Assembly (NCBI RefSeq): GCF_003324185.1
Contig: NZ_PXUP01000008.1
Location: 62,001-126,000 of the forward strand
Direction of reading: 5' to 3'
Origin: Faecalibacterium prausnitzii
Lineage (GTDB): Bacteria; Bacillota; Clostridia; Oscillospirales; Ruminococcaceae
DNA: 64,000 nt
A program made the translations under genes and the position numbers. The notes under the pieces are model-generated. The model ran no database searches and was not told the origin of the DNA. It saw only the letters and a program-made list of their open reading frames with translations. Positions 1-8,513 of this stretch are shown in pieces. Numbering within the stretch: position 1 is the stretch's first letter; each line of letters opens with the position of its first letter.

Positions 1-1153
1 CGCACACCGGGTACTCCCCCTGTACTGCTTCGCCGCACAGCAGCTGCGCCTTGCCCACCGTCTGTCCCCGGGTCACCGGGGCTTCCAGCGTGTCGGGCAG
101 TTCCAGCTGCACGGTCAGCTGTCCGGCGCTTTCGGCGGGCAACAACGCGGTCTGCGGCAGAGCGGCGTAATCCAGCGGCACGGTCTCCTCCGTGCTGCCC
201 TTTACCTTTAATTGCAGCGGGCGCTCCTGCGGCAGGGGCACCGGTGCGGCACGGTAGGCCGCAAAGCCGTAGTCCAGCAGGGTGGTGGCGGCTTCGAACC
301 GTTCCTTGCTGGAGGGTGCACCCAGCACCACCGCGATGAGATTCAGCCCGTCCCGGGTGGCGCTGGCGGTAATGCACACGCCCGCTCCGCCGGTGGTGCC
401 GGTCTTGAGCCCGGTGATGCCGTTATAACGCCGCAGCAGCTTATTGGTGTTCACCAGCTGGGTCTGCCCGCCCCGCAGGGTGTCCGTCCAGATGCCGGTA
501 TAGTGCAGCACCTCCGGGCAGGTGTTCAGGATGGTGCGGCTCATGATGGCTACATCCCGTGCGGTGGAAAGATGCCCTTCTGTGTCCAGCCCGCAGGCGT
601 TGCGGAAGGTGGTGTGCTCCATGCCCAGCTCTGCGGCGCGGGCGTTCATCTGCTGCACAAAGGCAGGCTCGCTGCCGCCCACAAGCTCTGCCACCGCCAC
701 TGCTGCATCGTTGGCAGAGGACACGCAGATGGCCTTGAGCATCTCGTCCAGCGTGAACTGCTCCCCGGGCTCCAGCCAGATCTGACTGCCGCCCATGTGG
801 TAGGCGTGCTCACTAACCGGCACAGCGGTATCCATGGTCAGCCGCCCGGCGTGCACCGCCTCAAAGGTGAGCAGCAGGGTCATCACCTTGGTAATGGAGG
901 CGATGGGCATGGTCTGGTCAGCGTTCATCTCGTAAAGCACCGCGCCGCTGGTCTGGTCGATAAGGATCGCCGCGCGGCAGGGCAGGGTAAGCTGCGGCGG
1001 GGTGACCGTCAGGGTCTGCGCTGCCGGTTCTGCCTGCGTTTGCACCGCCGGTTGAATGCGCAGCCCCTTGCCCTGCGCCGTGCCGAAGGCCAGCGCAAAC
1101 AGCCAGAAGCAGACCACCCCCGCGCACAGCAACGCCAGATTTCTCCGTTCCAT
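1..1153 (-). CDS. D-alanyl-D-alanine carboxypeptidase (S11 family, DacF/PBP5-like), 3' end cut by window edge
   Basis: This is a serine D,D-carboxypeptidase that trims the terminal D-Ala of peptidoglycan stem peptides outside the membrane. The reading frame starts at 1153 behind a GGGAGGG-type ribosome site and runs off the left edge, so the C-terminus is missing. Residues 5-25 form a signal or anchor segment. All three penicillin-binding motifs are visible: SITK (nucleophile Ser) near residue 91, SAN near residue 149, and KTG near residue 251. A beta-rich C-terminal domain then begins, as in PBP5-type enzymes. There is about 230 nt to the divergent lipoprotein gene on the other strand. Family assignment is firm; which paralogue (DacA, DacF or DacB) cannot be decided from the visible part. 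Confidence 0.93.
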   Translation of the reverse strand, partial: MERRNLALLCAGVVCFWLFALAFGTAQGKGLRIQPAVQTQAEPAAQTLTVTPPQLTLPCRAAILIDQTSGAVLYEMNADQTMPIASITKVMTLLLTFEAVHAGRLTMDTAVPVSEHAYHMGGSQIWLEPGEQFTLDEMLKAICVSSANDAAVAVAELVGGSEPAFVQQMNARAAELGMEHTTFRNACGLDTEGHLSTARDVAIMSRTILNTCPEVLHYTGIWTDTLRGGQTQLVNTNKLLRRYNGITGLKTGTTGGAGVCITASATRDGLNLIAVVLGAPSSKERFEAATTLLDYGFAAYRAAPVPLPQERPLQLKVKGSTEETVPLDYAALPQTALLPAESAGQLTVQLELPDTLEAPVTRGQTVGKAQLLCGEAVQGEYPVC

Positions 1154-1380
1154 TTCCGTCCCTCCCCGTGCGAAGTCTCTTGCTGCTACTGTATGCAGTG
1201 GTCTTTTCAGGCATGCCGCTCGTCAATTTTGCCGTACTATTTTTCATATTGTGTTCGTTTTCTGTTAACTTTGGTACCTGTCCCTTGACTTTTCACGGCA
1301 AAACTTGTAAAATTGAACTGTTCCCAGAAGGGAGCAAGCCCAGTTTCATACAATCATGCAATCACAAGGAGGGTCTCATT

Positions 1381-1716
1381 ATGAATCTTTCTCGCCGTAA
1401 CTTTATAAAGATCGCCGGTCTGTCCGCTGCTGCTGTTGCAGGTGCCGCCCTGTTCACCGGCTGCTCCGGTCAGCTCATGCTGCCCGTCCGGTTCTCTGCT
1501 ACCGTGATCGGTAAAGATATCCAGAAGGCTCTGGACACCAAGCAGTTTTCTGTCGTGGCCAGCCTGAAGCCGGACGCCCAGGAGAACGCCATCAACGCTT
1601 TTGTGAGACGTCAGCTTCCCCTGTCTATGTACGAGGTCGATTTCATTGAGCGCAAGACCGATACACTGGACGGCAAGGAGACCGATTATCTGTTCGTTAC
1701 CCTGAAAAACAGCTAA
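1381..1716 (+). CDS. Small lipoprotein with twin-arginine-like signal, function unknown
   Basis: The product is 111 residues. The N-terminus carries SRRNFIK followed by a hydrophobic stretch and the lipobox FTGC, so it should be exported and lipid-anchored. The remaining 80 or so residues have no motif I recognise. The start at 1381 is chosen because AAGGAGGG lies 7 nt upstream and because it places the signal at the N-terminus. The gene stands alone and is followed by a strong terminator. It resembles the other RRxF lipoproteins in this window only in its signal. Confidence 0.75.
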   Translation: MNLSRRNFIKIAGLSAAAVAGAALFTGCSGQLMLPVRFSATVIGKDIQKALDTKQFSVVASLKPDAQENAINAFVRRQLPLSMYEVDFIERKTDTLDGKETDYLFVTLKNS

Positions 1717-1743
1717 CGGCTCGTCATTCCTTCCTGCAGCTTT

Positions 1744-1776
1744 GGGACGCGAGATTTTTCGCGTCCCTTTTTGTTT
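1744..1776 (+). terminator. Intrinsic terminator after the small lipoprotein
   Basis: A GGGACGCGA / TCGCGTCCC stem with a short T-rich loop is followed by TTTTTGTTTT. Confidence 0.85.
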
Positions 1777-1818
1777 TGACGCACTGCAAAAGACCGGTGT
1801 CTCCGTGCAAAAACAGTC

Positions 1819-1848
1819 TTGCACCCCGGTGGGCTTCTGTTATATAAT
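1819..1848 (+). promoter_or_regulatory. Sigma-A type promoter of mtaB
   Basis: TTGCAC (1819-1824) and TATAAT (1843-1848) are separated by 18 nt, about 50 nt ahead of the mtaB start. Confidence 0.65.
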
Positions 1849-1896
1849 GAGAAGAAATGCAAAACACCCCCGTTTTTATCGAAAGGATCGTTCCCC

Positions 1897-3192
1897 ATGC
1901 GAGTTTGTTTTTATACCCTCGGCTGCAAGGTCAACCTGAACGAGACCGGTGCGCTGGAACAGCTGTTCCGCGCCAACGGCTTTACCATTGCGCAGGAAGG
2001 CGAAGCAGCGGATGTGTTCATTGTGAACAGCTGCACCGTGACCAACTTCGGCGACCAGAAGAGCCGCAAGTGGCTGCGCCGCAAAAAGCGCGAAAATCCC
2101 GGTGCGGTGACGGTGCTGACCGGCTGCTACCCGCAGGCCTTCCCGGAGGAGGCCGCACAGTTCATGGAAGCCGACCTTGTGTGCGGCAACGGCGACCGCA
2201 AGGCCATTCTGGAGAACGTACAAAAGCTGCTGGACGGCCACGAGCGCATCGTAGCCATTGCCCCGCACCAGCGCGGCGAGCAGTTCGAGGAGCTGCCGGT
2301 GGAACGGTTCGAGACCCACACCCGCGCCTTTATCAAGGTAGAGGACGGCTGCAACCGGCAGTGCGCCTACTGCGTCATCCCCCGCGCCCGCGGGCCGGTG
2401 CGCAGCCGCGCCGAGGAGAGCATTCTGGCCGAGCTGCACCAGCTGGCCGCTGCGGGCTACCGCGAGGTGGTGCTCAGCGCCATCTCCCTGCCCAGCTACG
2501 GGCTGGACACCGGCACGAACCTTGTGGAGCTGGTGGAAAAATGCGCACAGGTGCCGGGCATCGAGCGCATTCGTCTGGGCAGCCTTGACCCCGATATGCT
2601 CACCCCGGAATTCATCTCCCGCTTGGCAGCGGTGGACAAGCTTTGCCCCCAGTTCCACCTGAGTTTGCAGAGCGGCTGCACCGCCACCCTGCGCCGGATG
2701 CGCCGGGTGTACACCGCGCAGGAGTACGCACAGGTGGTGGAGCAGATCCGCGCCGCCTACGGCAGCCGCCCGGTCAGCTTTACCACCGACTGCATCTGCG
2801 GCTTCCCCGGCGAGACGGCAAAGGACTTTGAGGAGAGCTGCGCATTTTTGAAAAAGATCGGTTTCCTTAAAGTGCATGTGTTCCCCTACTCCCGCCGCAG
2901 CGGCACCCCGGCTTATGATTTCCCGGATCAGATCCACGAGCGGGAAAAGCAGGAGCGCAGCCGCCGCATGAACGCCGTAGCCGAGCAGGTGCGCTGCGAG
3001 ACACTGGCCGCCTTTGAGGGCACCGAGGATGAGGTGCTGCTGGAAACGCCCCTGTCCGGTACGCTGTTCACCGGCTACACCCGGCTGTACATTCCGGTGG
3101 TGGTCTCTGCCCCCGGCTGCGAGAGCGGGCAGATCGTGCGAGTAAAGCTTGGCCGCTACGACGGCGAGCGGGTGCGTGCAGCACTTTGCTGA
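1897..3192 (+). CDS. mtaB: tRNA N6-threonylcarbamoyladenosine(37) methylthiotransferase MtaB
   Basis: A 431-residue radical-SAM methylthiotransferase, predicted to convert t6A37 to ms2t6A37 in ANN-decoding tRNAs. The N-terminal UPF0004 domain has the three cluster cysteines at 10 (GCKVN), 46 (NSCTVTN) and 77 (LTGCYPQ). The radical-SAM motif CNRQCAYC is at 152-159, and a TRAM-like beta domain ends the protein. The open frame extends further upstream. The ATG at 1897 is preferred because it follows GAAAGG and begins directly with the conserved RVCFYTLGCKVN. It is monocistronic between its own promoter and the hydrogenase. The GCKVN and VNSCTVTN motifs favour MtaB over MiaB. Confidence 0.93.
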   Translation: MRVCFYTLGCKVNLNETGALEQLFRANGFTIAQEGEAADVFIVNSCTVTNFGDQKSRKWLRRKKRENPGAVTVLTGCYPQAFPEEAAQFMEADLVCGNGDRKAILENVQKLLDGHERIVAIAPHQRGEQFEELPVERFETHTRAFIKVEDGCNRQCAYCVIPRARGPVRSRAEESILAELHQLAAAGYREVVLSAISLPSYGLDTGTNLVELVEKCAQVPGIERIRLGSLDPDMLTPEFISRLAAVDKLCPQFHLSLQSGCTATLRRMRRVYTAQEYAQVVEQIRAAYGSRPVSFTTDCICGFPGETAKDFEESCAFLKKIGFLKVHVFPYSRRSGTPAYDFPDQIHEREKQERSRRMNAVAEQVRCETLAAFEGTEDEVLLETPLSGTLFTGYTRLYIPVVVSAPGCESGQIVRVKLGRYDGERVRAALC

Positions 3193-3322
3193 ATTTTTTT
3201 CATTTTACTTGTACATTCTGTGCATCCGCATGAATACAATAAATTTTTAACAAATTTTGTGTTTTGCTCTTTCCATACGCACGTCTTTATGTTAAAATGA
3301 AGATGGATTTATCGGGTCCGGC

Positions 3323-3356
3323 GTGCTGTAAGCAACCAGCACGGTACCATCCGTGC
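3323..3356 (+). other. Two overlapping hairpins in the hydrogenase 5' leader
   Basis: GTGCTG (3323-3328) can pair with CAGCAC (3337-3342). GCACGG (3339-3344) can pair with CCGTGC (3351-3356). They share 3339-3342, so only one can form at a time. No riboswitch class is recognised. Otherwise the 245-nt gap before the hydrogenase holds only weak promoter-like A/T tracts such as TAAAAT at 3293. Confidence 0.4.
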
Positions 3357-3437
3357 CCGTATAGCGCCGTTTTTATGCTCTGCACACAGGGCAGGCGGCT
3401 CCGTTTTTTGGCTGTTTCTGAGCAAGGAGAGATTGGA

Positions 3438-4991
3438 ATGAGTTTCAGAGGAATCAATACTACGGTCATCCAGATCCGCCGTCAGGTGTTTACCGAGGTC
3501 GCCCGCATGGCTTACGCCAACGTCAAGGGCGAGCAGGCCAATCACCTGATGCGCAAGATCCCCTATACCATCATCCCCGGTGAGGAGGGCAAGCTGCGCA
3601 AGGACATCTTCCTGGAGCGCGCCATCGTTGAAGAGCGCGTGCGTCTGGCTATGGGTCTTCCCACCCGCCGCATGGACGAGCACAACAGCGTGGTCTCCGG
3701 TCTGGAGGATGCCTCCATCGCCGATAAGTACTATGATCCCCCGCTGGTCAACGTGATCAAGTTTGCCTGCAACCGCTGCCCTGAAAAGCTGGTCAAGGTG
3801 TCTGACCTGTGTCAGGGCTGCCTTGCACACCCCTGTATGGAAGTGTGCCCCAAGAAGGCCATTACTTGGGAGAGCGGCCGTTCCACCATCGATCAGGACA
3901 AGTGCATCAAGTGCGGCCGCTGCGTCACCGTCTGCCCCTACAATGCCATCGTCAAGACCGAGCGTCCCTGCGCCGCTGCCTGCGGCATGGGCGCGATCCA
4001 CTCTGACGAGCTGGGCCGTGCCGAGATCGATTACAGCAAGTGCGTGTCCTGCGGTCAGTGTCTGGTGAACTGCCCCTTCGGTGCCATTGCCGACAAGGGT
4101 CAGATCTATCAGCTCATTCAGGGCTTCAACCGCGGCGACCGCATCTATGCGCTGGTCGCTCCCGCCTTCATCAACCAGTTCCCCTCTCTGGCTTCCACCG
4201 GCAAGCTGAAGTCCGCCCTGAAGGCCATCGGCTTCTGCGACGTGGTGGAGGTTGCCATCGGTGCCGACCTGTGCACTGTGGACGAGGCACACGACTTCCT
4301 GGAGGAAGTGCCCGAGAAGCTGGACTTCATGGCTACCTCCTGCTGCCCGGCATGGAGCATGATGGCAAAGACCGCCTTCCCCGGCCTTGCCAAGAACATC
4401 TCCATGACCATGACCCCCATGGTGTTCACCGCCCGCATGATGAAGCAGGCCGACCCCGATGCCCGTATGTGCTTCATCGGACCCTGCGCCGCCAAGAAGC
4501 TGGAGGCCTCCCGCCGCACCGTCCGCTCCGACGTGGACTTCGTGCTGACCTTTGAAGAGCTGGCCGGTATCATTGAGGCAAAGGATCTGGATCTGGACAA
4601 TCTGGAAGTGGATCCCGCCGAGATGGATCTGTGCTACGCTTCTGCTGCCGGCCGCGGCTTTGCACAGTCCGGCGGCGTGGCCAAGGCCGTTGCCGACAAG
4701 ATCAAGGAATGGCGTCCCGACATGGAGGTGAAGATCGCCTCCGCACAGGGTCTGGCCGACTGCAAGAAGCTGCTGATGCTGGCCAAGGCCGGTAAGTACA
4801 ACGGCTACTTGCTGGAAGGCATGGGCTGCCCCGGCGGCTGCATCGGCGGTGCCGGTACCATTGCCGACCCCGTGCGCACCGCTGCTGTGCTGAACAAGTA
4901 TGTGAAGGACGCCACGTTCACCGACCCCGAGCAGAGCGCCTTTATGTCCAACATCCACATGCTGAAGGACGACCCCAACTTTGAGGTCTGA
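3438..4991 (+). CDS. Monomeric [FeFe]-hydrogenase, group B-like, with ferredoxin domains
   Basis: A 517-residue iron-only hydrogenase that would evolve or take up H2 with ferredoxin-type electron exchange in the cytoplasm. Residues 120-215 hold cysteine-rich [4Fe-4S] motifs, including KCIKCGRCVTVCP and KCVSCGQCLVNCP. The H-cluster motifs follow: TSCCPAW at 300-306, GPCAAKKLE at 348-356 and EGMGCPGGCIGGAG at 460-473. The TSCCPAW form of motif L1 is what suggests group B, rather than the TSCSPGW of group A. The start at 3438 follows AAGGAGAG; a longer open frame upstream has no ribosome site. The gene is monocistronic and ends in a strong terminator. No maturase (hydE, hydF, hydG) is in the window. 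Confidence 0.93.
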   Translation: MSFRGINTTVIQIRRQVFTEVARMAYANVKGEQANHLMRKIPYTIIPGEEGKLRKDIFLERAIVEERVRLAMGLPTRRMDEHNSVVSGLEDASIADKYYDPPLVNVIKFACNRCPEKLVKVSDLCQGCLAHPCMEVCPKKAITWESGRSTIDQDKCIKCGRCVTVCPYNAIVKTERPCAAACGMGAIHSDELGRAEIDYSKCVSCGQCLVNCPFGAIADKGQIYQLIQGFNRGDRIYALVAPAFINQFPSLASTGKLKSALKAIGFCDVVEVAIGADLCTVDEAHDFLEEVPEKLDFMATSCCPAWSMMAKTAFPGLAKNISMTMTPMVFTARMMKQADPDARMCFIGPCAAKKLEASRRTVRSDVDFVLTFEELAGIIEAKDLDLDNLEVDPAEMDLCYASAAGRGFAQSGGVAKAVADKIKEWRPDMEVKIASAQGLADCKKLLMLAKAGKYNGYLLEGMGCPGGCIGGAGTIADPVRTAAVLNKYVKDATFTDPEQSAFMSNIHMLKDDPNFEV

Positions 4992-5012
4992 GCCGCTATA
5001 ACGTAACCACCC

Positions 5013-5046
5013 AAAAGGACGCTGCAATGCTGCAGCGTCCTTTTTT
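5013..5046 (+). terminator. Intrinsic terminator of the hydrogenase gene
   Basis: AAAAGGACGCTGCA pairs with TGCAGCGTCC, followed by TTTTTT. Confidence 0.9.
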
Positions 5047-5108
5047 ATCACACCTTCCACATTTTGTGATGGATTCGCAACATTTTTGTGAAAGACTGCC
5101 AAGGCGCA

Positions 5109-5137
5109 TTGACAAGGCCCTCCGGTCATGCTATGTT
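5109..5137 (+). promoter_or_regulatory. Promoter of the secreted protein gene
   Basis: TTGACA (5109-5114), a 17-nt spacer, and TATGTT (5132-5137). A second TTGACA at 5142 has no well-spaced -10. Confidence 0.55.
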
Positions 5138-5217
5138 AGTATTGACAAATTAGCACCTTATGGAGCATTATATACTCTGTTTCACCATGCCGTAGCTGCG
5201 GCAGAAAGGATAAAACC

Positions 5218-5691
5218 ATGACTACCGCCTTAAAACGTACCGGCGCTGCCCTGCTGACGCTGCTGATGTTCTGTATGCTCACACTGGGCGCTTCTGCCGC
5301 CGCAAATACCCCCGTTGGGGTCAAATTCTGGAAGGAAAACTCCGACAAGGAATCCATGGCCAACTCCGGCATTGATTCTGACCGCGAGGCTACCCTTGCC
5401 CGCCAGTCCAACGGCACCTACACCCTGATGCTGCCCGTCAAGCAGGTGACCAAGCTTAATGTGACCGGCTGCCTGACCGGCCTGACCATCGGCGATGTGA
5501 CCTACACCGGTACCCTGACCGGCGAGATTGAAAAGGGCAACGGCATCCTGACCATCAAAAACCTGCCTGCCTCGGTGCTGACCGGCAGCGATGTGAGTAA
5601 GGCGCTGACCGTGACCTGCAACATCCAGATGGATCTGAGCCTGCTGGGCGAGATCAACACCACCGCCCGGATGTGCATCTGGGCAAAATAA
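5218..5691 (+). CDS. Secreted beta-rich protein, weakly NEAT-like, function unknown
   Basis: The product is 157 residues. Residues 5-27 form a classical Sec signal peptide ending near ASAA. The mature part is polar and beta-strand-like, with the pattern VKFWKENSDKESMAN followed by a TYTLMLPV strand. This recalls the start of NEAT (iron-transport-associated) domains, but the heme-binding YxxxY signature is not visible, so that similarity is only suggestive. There is no LPxTG anchor. The start at 5218 follows GAAAGGA. It has its own promoter and a terminator shared with the convergent small gene. Confidence 0.7.
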   Translation: MTTALKRTGAALLTLLMFCMLTLGASAAANTPVGVKFWKENSDKESMANSGIDSDREATLARQSNGTYTLMLPVKQVTKLNVTGCLTGLTIGDVTYTGTLTGEIEKGNGILTIKNLPASVLTGSDVSKALTVTCNIQMDLSLLGEINTTARMCIWAK

Positions 5692-5704
5692 ACCGCACGA
5701 TAAC

Positions 5705-5738
5705 AAAAGCGCCGTTCCACCCGGGACGGCGCTTTTGC
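5705..5738. terminator. Bidirectional terminator between convergent genes
   Basis: AAAAGCGCCGT pairs with ACGGCGCTTTT. It has A and T runs on both sides and serves the secreted protein gene and the small gene at 5742-5948. Confidence 0.85.
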
Positions 5739-5741
5739 TGT

Positions 5742-5948
5742 TCAGCAGTCGATGTGCTTTTCCACAAAGTCGGCGGCCATTTTATCCAGCTGCATCACCG
5801 CATTTTCCGCGCCCTTCATCACCTTGCGCACATTGCGGCGCATCTGGCGCTTGCTCTGGGTAGCCATCATGGCACCGGCAGCCCCAAGGACTGCACCGGT
5901 GGCCATGCCCACCACCATGCCTGCGGCGGAATTTTCTCGCTGTTTCAT
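5742..5948 (-). CDS. Small glycine-zipper (YtxH-like) protein
   Basis: The product is 68 residues. After the polar start MKQREN there is a glycine-zipper hydrophobic segment (GMVVGMATGAVLGAAGAM). It is followed by a basic stretch and an amphipathic helix, the layout of YtxH/glycine-zipper envelope proteins. The start at 5948 is chosen for the AAAGGAG site 8 nt upstream; a longer frame upstream lacks one and is charged without pattern. The function is unknown. It is probably membrane-associated. Confidence 0.65.
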   Translation of the reverse strand: MKQRENSAAGMVVGMATGAVLGAAGAMMATQSKRQMRRNVRKVMKGAENAVMQLDKMAADFVEKHIDC

Positions 5949-6112
5949 CCTGAATTTCTCCTTTCGGCCTGTCATGACAGGGCTTGCAGTGCTATTATTT
6001 CCGCAAAAGAATCTGGTATACGCTTTTTTTATGCAGCAATTTGTGGTATACTGTTCTATGATGCTTTTTATAAGCCGCTGTGCGCGGCTTTTCAGCAAGG
6101 AGGTTTTCCTAT

Positions 6113-6961
6113 TTGCAAAAACCCGTTGAACCAAAAAAGATCCTTTGCATCCACGATCTGTCCGGCGTGGGCCGGTGCAGCCTTGCGGTGATCCTGCCTG
6201 TGCTGTCGGTCATGGGCTTCCAGCCGGTGGCGCTGCCCACGGTGGTGCTCTCCACCCACACCGGCGGCCTTGGCACCCCCGCCCGGATGGACGGCAGTGC
6301 CTACGGCATGGCCGCACTGGAGCACTACCAGACCCTTGGACTGCAATTTGATTGTATCTATACCGGCTATCTGGGCGGCGAGGCACAGGTAGCGCTGGCT
6401 GAAAAAGCCTTTGCCCTGTGGCCTGCCGCCTACAAGGTGGTGGACCCCGTAATGGGCGATAACGGCAAGGCCTATTCCACCGTTACCCCGGCACTGGTCG
6501 AGCGCATCCGCAGCCTGTGCCGCGCGGCAGATCTGATTTTGCCCAACTACACCGAGGCGCAGCTGCTTTTGCAGCAGCAGCCGGTCACCGATGAGCTGGA
6601 CGATACCGCCGCGCAGGCACTGGCAGATGCTTTGCAGCCGCTGGCCTCCAACGCGGTGGTCACCGGATTGCCGCTGGGCAAGTACATCGGCTGTGCCGGT
6701 ACCGGCGCAGACCGCTTCGTCATCAAAAAGCTGCATATCAGCCGCAGCTTCCCCGGCACGGGGGATCTGTATGGTGCCGTGCTCATCGGCTCGCTGCTGC
6801 AGGGCAACGCCCTGAGCGCCGCCGCCGATAACGCTGCGGAGTTTGTTTCGCTGGCCATTCAGGGCACGCCCTGCACGCAGGACACCCGCTTCGGCGTGTG
6901 GTTTGAGCCGCTGCTGCCCCGCCTGTGCCCCCTGCGGGAGGAACCGGAGGGCATTTTATGA
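6113..6961 (+). CDS. pdxY: Pyridoxal/pyridoxamine kinase (PdxY-like, ribokinase superfamily)
   Basis: A 282-residue PfkB/ribokinase-fold kinase, predicted to phosphorylate B6 vitamers to salvage PLP. It begins KKILCIHDLSGVGRCSL, typical of PdxY, and has STHTGG, YTGYLG and DPVMGD early and middle motifs. A GTGDLYGA anion-hole/catalytic-base motif lies near residue 215. The start is a TTG at 6113, because AAGGAGG lies 9 nt upstream and no ATG in frame fits. A short hairpin with AAGCCGC arms (6073-6092) lies just before the ribosome site. The stop overlaps the next gene by 4 nt (ATGA), so pdxY-trmL are translationally coupled. PLP supply would suit the many PLP enzymes in this window. Confidence 0.88.
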   Translation: MQKPVEPKKILCIHDLSGVGRCSLAVILPVLSVMGFQPVALPTVVLSTHTGGLGTPARMDGSAYGMAALEHYQTLGLQFDCIYTGYLGGEAQVALAEKAFALWPAAYKVVDPVMGDNGKAYSTVTPALVERIRSLCRAADLILPNYTEAQLLLQQQPVTDELDDTAAQALADALQPLASNAVVTGLPLGKYIGCAGTGADRFVIKKLHISRSFPGTGDLYGAVLIGSLLQGNALSAAADNAAEFVSLAIQGTPCTQDTRFGVWFEPLLPRLCPLREEPEGIL

Positions 6962-7464
6962 TGGACAAGCCGACTTTGAATATCGTGCTGGTAGAGCCCC
7001 GCATCCCCCAGAACACCGGCAACGTGGCGCGCACCTGTGCCTGCACGGCCTGCCGTCTGCATCTGGTGGGCCCCATGGGCTTTGCCATTGATGACAAAAA
7101 GCTCAAGCACGCCGGGCTGGACTACTGGCACTATCTGGACATTACCTACTACGACGGCCTTGCGGACTTTTTTGCCCGCAACAGCGGCCCCTACTACTAC
7201 TTTACCACCAAGGCGCCCCAGCGCTACACCGATGTGCAGTACCCGGACGGGGCTTATCTGGTGTTCGGGCGCGAGGACGCCGGGTTGCCGGAGGCGCTGC
7301 TTGTGGAAAATCAGGAGCACTGCATCCGGATGCCCATGCGGGACACCTGCCGCAGTCTGAACCTTTCCAACAGCGTGGCGGTGGGCGTGTACGAGGTGCT
7401 GCGGCAGTGGGATTTCCCGGAGCTGCTGGACCACGGCCACCTACGAGATTATGAATGGAAATGA
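6958..7464 (+). CDS. trmL: tRNA (cytidine/uridine(34)-2'-O)-methyltransferase TrmL
   Basis: A 168-residue SPOUT methyltransferase, predicted to 2'-O-methylate the wobble base of certain leucine tRNAs. The family motifs are clear: VEPRIPQNTGNVART at the N-terminus, VFGREDAGLPE in the middle, and SLNLSNSVAVGVYE in the C-terminal knot. Two adjacent ATGs (6958, 6961) are possible. The first gives the ATGA overlap with pdxY and is 6 nt from GGAGGG. Its length matches the minimal TrmL type. It is in an operon with pdxY and degV. Confidence 0.92.
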   Translation: MMDKPTLNIVLVEPRIPQNTGNVARTCACTACRLHLVGPMGFAIDDKKLKHAGLDYWHYLDITYYDGLADFFARNSGPYYYFTTKAPQRYTDVQYPDGAYLVFGREDAGLPEALLVENQEHCIRMPMRDTCRSLNLSNSVAVGVYEVLRQWDFPELLDHGHLRDYEWK

Positions 7465-7472
7465 GGGAAATT

Positions 7473-8345
7473 ATGAGCAAGATCGCAATTCTGACTGATT
7501 CCTCCTGCGATATCCCGCAGGAGATGGCCGAAAAATACGGCATTGATATCATGAGTTTCCACATCCTGCTGGATGATGTGGACTACGTTGAGCGTGTGGA
7601 CTGCACCAACACCGAGTTCTACGATAAAATGCGTGCGGCAAAGGGTGTGCCCTCTACCGCCGCCATCACGCCCATCCAGTTCTGTGAAAAATACTGCCAG
7701 TATGTGGACGAGGGCTACACGGATGTCATCCATGTGCCCATTAACAAATCCGGCTCCTCCACCTACAACAACGCCCTGATGGCACAGGGGATGCTGCGGG
7801 AGGAGCGCCCGGAGCACCATCTGAACATCCATCTGCTGGACCCCCACACCTATTCTATGGTGTTCGGCTGGTATCTGTGCGAGATGGCACGCAAACTGCA
7901 TAACGGCGCAGAGATCCGCCACGTCATCCACGAATTTGAACGGCAGATGAACTGCATGGAGGTCGTGCTGGGGCCTTACAGCCTGAGGCAGATGAAAAAG
8001 AGCGGCCGCATCTCTGCCGCAGCAGCCGTCATGGGCGAACTGATGGGTATCCGTCCCATCATTACCCTGATCGACGGCAAGACCAAGGTAGAGGCCAAGG
8101 TGCGCGGCGATGAAAAAGTCGTGCCCGCCATGGTGGAGCTGTGCCAGAAGCGCGCCGGGGATGTGGAGGATTTTGAGTATATGATCGGCCACACCAACAT
8201 CCCGCAGGCCGCTGATCTGGAAAAGGCCTGCCGCAAGGCCTTTGGCAAGCCGCCGCTGGCCGTGTTTGAGCTGGGCGGCGTGGTCTCTGCCAACACCGGC
8301 CCCGACACCGTGGCGCTGACATATACCGGCCACCCCAGAGGGTAA
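7473..8345 (+). CDS. DegV family fatty-acid-binding protein
   Basis: A 290-residue DegV-fold protein. Such proteins bind a single fatty acid, and some (FakB) present it to the kinase FakA. It starts KIAILTDSSCDIP and carries the family's PINKSGSSTYNNAL and KSGRIS motifs. The start at 7473 follows GAGGGAA; two earlier in-frame ATGs lie inside or beside the end of trmL. The gap to trmL is 8 nt, so it is the third gene of the pdxY operon. No fakA is in the window, so a FakB role is open. Confidence 0.9.
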   Translation: MSKIAILTDSSCDIPQEMAEKYGIDIMSFHILLDDVDYVERVDCTNTEFYDKMRAAKGVPSTAAITPIQFCEKYCQYVDEGYTDVIHVPINKSGSSTYNNALMAQGMLREERPEHHLNIHLLDPHTYSMVFGWYLCEMARKLHNGAEIRHVIHEFERQMNCMEVVLGPYSLRQMKKSGRISAAAAVMGELMGIRPIITLIDGKTKVEAKVRGDEKVVPAMVELCQKRAGDVEDFEYMIGHTNIPQAADLEKACRKAFGKPPLAVFELGGVVSANTGPDTVALTYTGHPRG

Positions 8346-8425
8346 AAACATCCGGCAGAGGGCTGCCGCAGAATAGCATACCTTCAAAATATTGAAAGCT
8401 CCAAGACAGCTTCTCAAAAAAGGGT

Positions 8426-8470
8426 AAAAAAAGCTGAGCATCTGTGAAAGATCAGGTGCTCAGCTTTTTT
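8426..8470. terminator. Bidirectional terminator between degV and metA
   Basis: AAAAAAGCTGAGCATCT pairs with AGGTGCTCAGCTTTTTT. It ends both the pdxY-trmL-degV transcript and the minus-strand methionine operon. Confidence 0.9.
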
Positions 8471-8513
8471 GCATTTTTCGTTGACGCTGTTTCACAGCAG
8501 TCCTTTTTGTTAT

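Noticed and set aside
3309-5129. A 606-codon open frame on the strand opposite the hydrogenase gene, and similar long antisense frames under ftsH, leuC, leuA, metY and cellobiose phosphorylase
   Set aside because: These follow from the high-GC third codon positions of the real genes. They have no ribosome sites, low-complexity His/Gly/Ala/Leu-rich content and no recognisable domains.
5142-5176. A second TTGACA with TATACT near the secreted protein gene
   Set aside because: The spacing is 23 nt, too long for a sigma-A promoter. The pair at 5109-5137 is better.
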